Under the pieces are notes generated by a model. It searched no databases, was not told where the DNA came from, and saw nothing but the letters and a program-made list of their open reading frames with translations. Shown piece by piece: positions 20,486 through 25,084 of a stretch of 25,084 bases of DNA. The DNA comes from Chrysochromulina parva (taxonomy: Eukaryota > Haptophyta > Prymnesiales > Chrysochromulinaceae). The stretch covers positions 1 through 25,084 of the forward strand of contig PJAB01000503.1 of assembly GCA_002887195.1 (NCBI GenBank), in the 5' to 3' direction. The translations under genes and the position numbers were made by a program. Numbering within the stretch: position 1 is the first letter of the stretch; every line of letters begins with the position of its first letter.

Positions 20486-23400
20486 ATGGCGATGAGGGGC
20501 TGCTCGCTGCTGGCGTCCTCTCTCGCCCGCCGTCCGCCGCTTCCACTCGTGCGACGGTTGGCGAGCCTGCTGACGAAGCCCGCCGTCCTCCGCCGACTCG
20601 TCTCGACTGGCGCCTCGCACGCTGCCGTCGCGCCCGGTGCTTCTCCTGCGGTGCCGGCGGCCTCGGGCAGCGCACTCGCCGTCGCGCTGCGCACCAAGCG
20701 CCTGCGCCTGCCGCTCCTCGGCAAGCTCTCGGTCTCGGAGCTCTTCGGGCACACAGCCTTTGCGCTCGCGGCGACCGCGTTCCTCGATCCGGACATCCTC
20801 AACCTGCGGCTGCTCTCGGTGGCGTCAGGCGCGGCAACGCTCATCTTCACGTACTACCACCCCGTTGGCCGGCCGCTGTGGCTCCCTTTTGGCTGGAACG
20901 TCCTGTTCATGACGATCAATGCCGGGCACATTTACTCGATCCTCTCGAGCAAGTGGGAGGCGGAGCGGATGCCTCCGCAGGCGGTCGATCTATGGAAGGC
21001 GGTGTTCTCGCACCAGGGAGTGAGTGCCGTCGACTTCAACAAGCTGCTCGCGTGCGGCACGTGGACCACGCTGCGCAAGGGCACCGCGCTCCAGGCCGAG
21101 GGCCAGCCGTCGGCCTCCATCTTCCTTCTCGTGCAGGGCGGCGCGGACGTGAGCGTCGGCGGCACGAAGACCCACCGGTTAAGCCAACACCAGTTCATCG
21201 GTGACATGGGCCTCTCCTCTGGCATCGCCATCTCGCAGCCCGTGCGTGGCGTCGCGACTGTGACCACGAACCAGCAGACGACGTGCCTCGTCTGGTCGCG
21301 CGCGGCGCTGCACGAGCTCCTCGAGCGAGAGCCCATGCTGCGGGTGCGTGCGAGTGTGAATGGCGAGTGTGAATGGCGAGTCGCACTCCGCGCGCCCTGG
21401 GGAGAGGGCGGTGGGCTCTGCACCTGCATGCTCGCCATTCACACTCGCCATTCACACTCGCACGCCCCTCCTCGCCATTCACACTGCATGCAGGCGGCTT
21501 TCCAACATGCCTTGCATGCAAGTGCTCACCACGGCGCCGCGCCTCCCTTCCCCACAGGCGGCCTTCCAACGAGCCTTGAGCGCCGACGTGCTCCGAAAAT
21601 CGGAGAGTGCGGACGTCCTGCGCAAGATGCGGCTCCCTTCCCCACAGGTCCCTTCCCCGGGTGCGGGCGCTCCCGCGCAGCAGGCTCCGATTTCAAGTGC
21701 CGACGACGAGGGCGGCGCTGACGACGGGCTCAGTGTGCGCGATACTCTCTGGCGGCTCCGGTAGGCGCGCCGTCGCGAGCTCGCCACGAAGCCTCACGGC
21801 GCTGGCCAGCCCATCACGCGCGCCCGCTACGGCGCTGACCAGCCCATCACGCGCGCCCACCACGACGCGATCCACTGCGCCCACCACGACGCGACTCCGC
21901 GCCCACCACGACGCGACCCCTCGCGCCCACCACGACGCGACCCCCCGCACCCGTCCACCACGACAGGTACGCCTCGGTGCTGGACGCTGTGCTCTCGGGC
22001 GGCGTGGTGAGCGAGCAGCAGCGGCTGCAGCTCGCCCAGTTTCGGCAGATCCACCGCGTGAGCGACGAGGAGCACGCGGAGCAGCTGCGGTTGCTCGGCT
22101 GGACGGCCAAGCAGTACGAGGCCGGCAAGAACGCCGCCACAGCGCCCCCACCGACCGACGCGCGACATCACACCCCGCCCACGACGGCGCGTGCCGTGGC
22201 TTGGGGGGAGGGGGAGGCGTCGGTAGATGTGGACGCGGCGCAGATAGGTCAGGTAGGGCGTGGCTGGCAGTCGAAGCTCGGCTGGCGCAACGGGCGAGCG
22301 CTCAGCCGACATCCCACAGGCGAGTGAGGGCCTCTGATTGCCTCTGATTGCCTCCCTCATCAGGGCGAGCGCTCAGCCGACATCCCACAGGCGAGTGAGG
22401 GCCACCAGTTGCCTCTCTGATGCCACAGATGGCCATATCTTGCCACCGATTGCCCCCCATCGCCACCGACGGTGCAATCACGCGACGCCCCCCACAGACA
22501 CTGAAGACGACCGATTACCGGTCAGAGATCTCGTCGAATCTCCCCTTGTGATTTGGGACCCGCGGCGTGAGGCGGTCATCTTCCTGCAGGAGCGCCTCAA
22601 CGTCTTCTTCGGTACAAGGGCTCTCAAGCACGGCTGGCGCAACATGCCTCGCATGCAAGTGCTCACCACGGCGCCGCGTCCTCCCTTCCCCACAGGCACA
22701 AGGGCTCTCAAGGTCGACGGCAACTTCGGCCCTCTCACCCAGCAAGCCGTGGAGCTCTTCCAGATCAAGTGTGGCCTCCGCGCGGATGGAACCGTTGGCC
22801 CAATCACGTGGACCGCGCTGCGTCGGGCACATTTGCGCTCGCTCGAGCAAGCGTCCCTGCTCTCCACGGTGCGTGGAGATGACCATCTCGCACAGATCTC
22901 GCACAGATCTCGCACAGATCTCGCACAGATCTCGCACAGATCTCTGAGTGCCTCCCTCATCAGGTGCGTGGAGATGACAATCTCGCACAGATCTCGCACA
23001 GATCTCTGAGTGCCTCCCTCATCAGGTGCGTGGAGATGACAATCTCGCGAGATCTCCGAGTAGTAGAGTGCCTCTGAGTGCCACTGAGTGCCACTGAGTG
23101 CCTCTGAGTACCACTGAGTGCCTCTGAGTGCCTCTGAGTGCCTTCAGGTGCGCGGCTTTGACGAGCGGGTAGATCTGGACGTGGTGATGCTCCAGCAGAA
23201 GCTGCAGCTCGTCATGGGCGAGCATATCTGCAAGGTGGACGGCGTCTACGGTCCACGTACGGAGGCAGCGGTCCAGGCGTTCATGGCGCAATCAGGCCTC
23301 TCGCTGCAGGAGCTGAGGACGGAGCGAACCCCTGCTGATGGCGCCGTCGCGGGCACCCGAACGGAGGGCGCCGTCGCGGGCAGCGGGGGTGCGTCAGCGA

Positions 23401-23999
23401 CGGCGGTGGCGACGGCGGTGGCGACGGCGCCGGCAGTGGCGCCGGTGGCGCCGGTGGCGCCGGTGGACTCCTCTGCTGCGACTCCTTCCGCTGCAGCGGG
23501 GGTGCGGGCGGCGGGTGCCAGCAGTGTGCAGCCCTCCCGCCGACCACTCCCGAAACCAGCTCCCGCCAGCTCTCGCACTCAACTTTCACCCGTCGGCGAG
23601 GCCTTCCTTCGAGAGCTCTACCTGTCCGAGCTCGAGGCCCGGGCATTGCATGCGGCTTCGGCTGCTGCGTCGACCAGCGCGGTACAGGTCGTGGTGGACG
23701 AGGACATCAAGATGCTCCAGCTCTTTTTAAACGAGGTGATGGGGCGCGAGTTGGTCAAGCCCGACGGCGTCTACGGTCCACGCACACGCCAGGCGGTGCT
23801 TGACTTCCAGTCGCGTTTTGGCATGCCGCTGGGCGGCGACGTGGCTGAGCAGCTACGCACGGTGCGTTCAGTGCTCCATCGAGCTGCGAAGAGCGACAGA
23901 CAGTCGGTCAGTCAGTTTCGTCAGAGCGACCCGAAGGCGACGCCCGCGGCGCGCGAGCCTCCGCCGGAGGCCGGCAGCAAGACAGCGAGGCCACCATGA
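20486..23999 (+). CDS. Popeye-like cyclic-nucleotide-binding membrane protein fused to three peptidoglycan-binding-like repeats
   Basis: I infer six exons: 20486-21343, 21558-21760, 21967-22319, 22498-22611, 22696-22868, 23148-23999. All phases match, giving 850 residues. Residues 1-40 are Arg/Leu/Ser-rich with no acids, like a mitochondrial presequence. Hydrophobic helices span about 85-155, ending in WLPFGWNVLFMTINAGHIYS, a Popeye-family signature. A cNMP-binding-type beta-roll follows (about 175-300: LRKGTALQAEGQPSASIFLL, HQFIGDMGL). A helical module is at about 355-408 (VSEQQRLQLAQF, RLLGWTAKQYEAG). Three PG_binding_1-type repeats follow at about 497-556 (KVDGNFGPLTQQAVELFQ), 577-625 (KVDGVYGPRTEAAVQAF) and 750-805 (KPDGVYGPRTRQAVLDFQ). 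Popeye proteins bind cAMP and tune membrane proteins; what the C-terminal repeats bind here is unknown. If intron 3 or 5 is wrong, the locus could be two genes. Confidence 0.72.
21346..21465 (+). repeat. Perfect 35-bp inverted repeat at a 5' splice site
   Basis: The left arm at 21346-21380 is the exact reverse complement of the right arm at 21431-21465, with a 50-nt loop. The arms contain two tandem GAGTGTGAATGGC units; a partial third copy of the right arm is at 21471-21485. The left arm starts two bases inside the inferred intron, so the RNA hairpin would overlap the donor site. Confidence 0.93.
21504..21557 (+). repeat. Shared intron body, copy A (introner-like)
   Basis: These 54 nt, from AACATGCC to the acceptor CTTCCCCACAG, match 22641-22695 in intron 4 of the same gene with one substitution and one extra T. 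The two copies end exactly at their 3' splice sites. Confidence 0.9.
21761..21966 (+). other. Popeye-gene intron 2, repeat-filled
   Basis: The donor is CTCCG|GTAGGCG and the acceptor CACGACAG|GTACGCC, 206 nt. Splicing replaces a TAG stop by continuing LWRL into RYASVLDAVLSGG. The body has a duplicated block of about 33 nt containing CCAGCCCATCACGCG and four copies of GCGCCCACCACGACGCGA. The acceptor CACCACGACAG is a variant of that same repeat. Confidence 0.8.
22320..22497 (+). other. Popeye-gene intron 3, GC-AG, with duplicated donor segment
   Basis: The donor is CCCACAG|GCGAGTGAGG and the acceptor CCCCCCACAG|ACACTG. It removes an in-frame TGA and keeps phase (PTD junction). A 41-nt segment spanning exon end and donor (22292-22332) is repeated exactly at 22363-22403, separated by TCTGATTGCC units and CCCTCATCAG. 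Other donors upstream cannot be excluded, so this is the least certain junction in the gene. Confidence 0.6.
22612..22695 (+). other. Popeye-gene intron 4, 84 nt, splits a peptidoglycan-binding repeat
   Basis: The donor is TTCTTCG|GTACAAGG and the acceptor CCCCACAG|GCACAAGG. An 18-nt sequence at the donor (22611-22628) recurs with one mismatch at the acceptor (22695-22712). It is 84 nt with no in-frame stop, so the retained form would insert 28 residues and repeat GTRALK in the protein. Removal restores NVFFGTRALKVDGNFGP, the expected domain core. Confidence 0.88.
22641..22695 (+). repeat. Shared intron body, copy B (introner-like)
   Basis: Partner of 21504-21557: same sequence over 55 nt except one C/T change and one extra T, again ending at the acceptor AG. 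Confidence 0.9.
22869..23147 (+). other. Popeye-gene intron 5, three stacked intron units
   Basis: Units of 95 nt (22869-22963), 62 nt (22964-23025) and 122 nt (23026-23147) each start GTGCGTGGAGATGAC and end TCAG. Inside them are ACAGATCTCGC and CTCTGAGTGCC repeats. The next exon starts GTGCGCGGCTTTGACGAG, a diverged copy of the unit start. Removal joins LLST to VRGFDERV in phase 0, between the first and second peptidoglycan-binding repeats. Confidence 0.8.
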
Positions 24000-24387
24000 G
24001 AGGCTGTGGAGCTTGATGGGCAGTTGCGGGTGCAGCGTGGAGCGTGCACATGCGCGGTGTCAACTAGCGTGAGGCGCCAGTCCTCCGGGGTCGGGTGAAT
24101 GTTGGGTGACGAGTTCCATCGGACGCGCTCCGGCACGCTGTATCCGCGCTCGGCTGGATCCTTCCGCTTCCCGCCATCCCGCGGCGTGCGACTCGCGGCG
24201 AGGAGCCGTGCGGGCCGGGGAGCGAGTCCTCGCAAGTCGCATTACAATGAGGCGGACGGTAAGAGTGTCTCGAGGTCTCGAGGTATGGTGTTAGCCCCAC
24301 CGTACTTGACTCGGACAAGAAACATCAATTAGAGACCGGATGCAGTGAAGACGCTCTCTCAGCTACTCTCAGCCAAAGAGAGGCCTA
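24000..24387. other. Tail-to-tail intergenic region
   Basis: 388 bp between the stop of the Popeye-like gene and the stop of the unrecognised minus-strand gene. I see no gene, RNA or repeat in it. Confidence 0.5.
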
Positions 24388-24960
24388 TTATAGGGTGAGG
24401 TTGCAATCAAGCAATACAGAGAGGCCCTCGTCATGAGGATCACGATCGAATTGGTATCCTCGCTGTGCAGCGTCCCCGACCTCGTTGCAGTCTCCTATCG
24501 TCGACGCAGACCGCCGCGCGCGCTCGAATGCCTCATTCCTGCTCTCCTTCCCGATGCGGAGGCGGGCATCGCGGAACTTGGCAGCACGGAGGGCACGCTC
24601 CTGAGTGGCGAGGGCGGTTTTGAGCCCGTGCCGCGGCGACGTTGGGGCCGCCTTTGCAATACAAGTTGGCAGTCGACGCTCGATCCGGGACGGTGAGGAT
24701 GGGATGCTGGATTCCAACCGCTGCATCGGGATGCTCGGCAGAGCCTTCGTCACTTCTTGCATTCTCAGCGGCCCATCTTGCAAAGGGATTTCCACCCACT
24801 TGAATCGCTGAGGCTTGCTGGATGATGACGCCGTGCGTGAATTCAAGGAACAGTGCATCAAATCCTTGAGAACAGCCTCGAGCGGCAGCGCGTCGCCGAG
24901 GATGGACAGGAAGTGGGAGTAATCGTCCATAGAGTGTTGGGGAACAAAACGTCGTTTCAT
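24388..24960 (-). CDS. Unrecognised 190-residue protein
   Basis: This is a complete open frame from the ATG at 24960 to the stop at 24388. I do not recognise the family. The N terminus (MKRRFVPQHSMDDYSHFLSI) leads into a short Leu-rich helix, then a Ser-rich linker and a segment with FKWVEIPLQDGPLRMQE. A basic, probably helical stretch follows (about 110-150, rich in Arg/Ala/Glu), and the C terminus is acidic. No signal peptide or membrane helix is visible, suggesting a soluble protein. A TTCAG microsatellite lies directly upstream, and a possible plus-strand gene diverges from it at 25006. Amino-acid composition looks like real protein more than a shadow, but no homology supports it. Confidence 0.5.
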   Translation of the reverse strand: MKRRFVPQHSMDDYSHFLSILGDALPLEAVLKDLMHCSLNSRTASSSSKPQRFKWVEIPLQDGPLRMQEVTKALPSIPMQRLESSIPSSPSRIERRLPTCIAKAAPTSPRHGLKTALATQERALRAAKFRDARLRIGKESRNEAFERARRSASTIGDCNEVGDAAQRGYQFDRDPHDEGLSVLLDCNLTL

Positions 24961-24964
24961 TGTG

Positions 24965-25004
24965 GTTCAGTTCAGTTCAGTTCAGTTCAGTTCAGTTCAG
25001 TTCA
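24965..25004 (+). repeat. GTTCA/TTCAG pentamer microsatellite, eight units
   Basis: Eight perfect GTTCA units sit between the divergent starts at 24960 (minus) and 25006 (plus). The same pentamer, in the opposite orientation, occurs at 9191-9210. Confidence 0.95.
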
Positions 25005-25005
25005 A

Positions 25006-25084
25006 ATGGCGTCCCTCGTCGTTCCTCTCTTCCTGACCCCTCTGGCGCAAGCGATCGGGAGGGCACGGCGCGGCGCAACTGGAA
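25006..25084 (+). CDS. Possible 5' end of a secreted-protein gene (runs off right edge)
   Basis: The ATG at 25006 opens a frame to the window edge (26 codons). It reads MASLVVPLFLTPLAQAIG followed by basic residues, which looks like a signal peptide. Too short to identify; it may be chance. Confidence 0.3.
   Translation, partial: MASLVVPLFLTPLAQAIGRARRGATG

Larger units (their letters stand above)
21344..21557 (+). other. Popeye-gene intron 1, composite
   Basis: The donor is CTGCGG|GTGCGTG and the acceptor CCCCACAG|GCGGCC. Splicing gives EPMLR then AAFQRALSADVLRK, a natural end for the cNMP domain. An earlier acceptor-like GCATGCAG ends at 21493. It is followed by GCGGCTTTCCAAC, a near-copy of the exon-2 start at 21558 (GCGGCCTTCCAAC), so 21494-21557 looks like a 64-nt unit added at the old acceptor. 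Confidence 0.8.

Noticed and set aside
22320..22329. Stop codon ending the gene after exon 3
   Set aside because: The TGA lies inside a GCGAGTGA donor-like sequence followed by the shared intron body; splicing past it keeps phase into a peptidoglycan-binding domain that otherwise lacks a start. A two-gene model remains possible.
22498..23999. Recent bacterial gene transfer or contamination explaining the peptidoglycan-binding domains
   Set aside because: The first domain is interrupted by an intron carrying the same body as another intron of this gene, and composition matches the neighbours; an old transfer cannot be judged from this window.

Overview
The window looks like nuclear DNA of a GC-rich, secondary-plastid alga, most plausibly a haptophyte. 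Genes are split by short spliceosomal introns, including GC-AG introns. A nuclear gene for plastid ribosomal protein bL12 carries a two-part leader: a signal peptide followed by a segment starting with Phe. Cathepsin X, a fatty-acid-amide-hydrolase-like amidase, TMEM222 and a Popeye-like protein are eukaryotic families. The species call is inference; a pelagophyte or another secondary-plastid alga is not excluded.

Layout: (1) 1-969 minus, the N-terminal part of an extracellular-type protein with Cys-rich, His-Pro and Ser-Pro tracts, running off the left edge. (2) 1596-2699 minus, a TMEM222/RTE1 (DUF778) membrane protein. (3) 2991-5073 plus, a predicted beta-propeller protein, one intron. (4) 5348-6778 minus, a 2-oxoglutarate/Fe(II) prolyl-4-hydroxylase-like domain joined to TPRs. 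(5) 6979-9002 plus, a membrane-anchored FAAH-like amidase, one intron. (6) 9442-10416 plus, a cathepsin X/Z-type cysteine protease. (7) 10987-18585 minus, a predicted 2431-residue type I membrane protein (beta repeats, RCC1 repeats, PAN-like region, EGF-like repeats, one transmembrane helix), one intron. (8) 18869-19667 plus, plastid bL12, one intron. (9) 20486-23999 plus, a six-exon gene that I reconstruct as an 850-residue Popeye-like cyclic-nucleotide-binding protein ending in three peptidoglycan-binding-like repeats. (10) 24388-24960 minus, an unrecognised 190-residue protein. (11) 25006 onward plus, a possible start of another gene. Genes lie close together and often diverge from short shared upstream regions. 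They do not form an obvious pathway.

The most striking signal is how the introns are built. In six of nine inferred introns, the sequence at the exon-intron edge is a direct repeat of the sequence at the intron-exon edge, so intron length (or the length of a unit within it) equals the repeat period. Five introns in four different genes share a degenerate body of TGATTGCCTC-like units ending CCTCATCAG or similar. Two introns of the Popeye-like gene share a second, almost identical 54-55 nt body. Two introns are tandem stacks of whole intron units, each starting GT and ending AG, so every internal junction is an AG|GT. This is the pattern expected from recent intron gain by duplication or by introner-type elements, followed by unit amplification.

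Other noteworthy items are the Popeye/peptidoglycan-binding fusion, a perfect 35-bp inverted repeat at a 5' splice site, an array of N-glycosylation sequons, and a dispersed repeat found three times near gene flanks. No rRNA, tRNA, CRISPR array or complete transposon was recognised.
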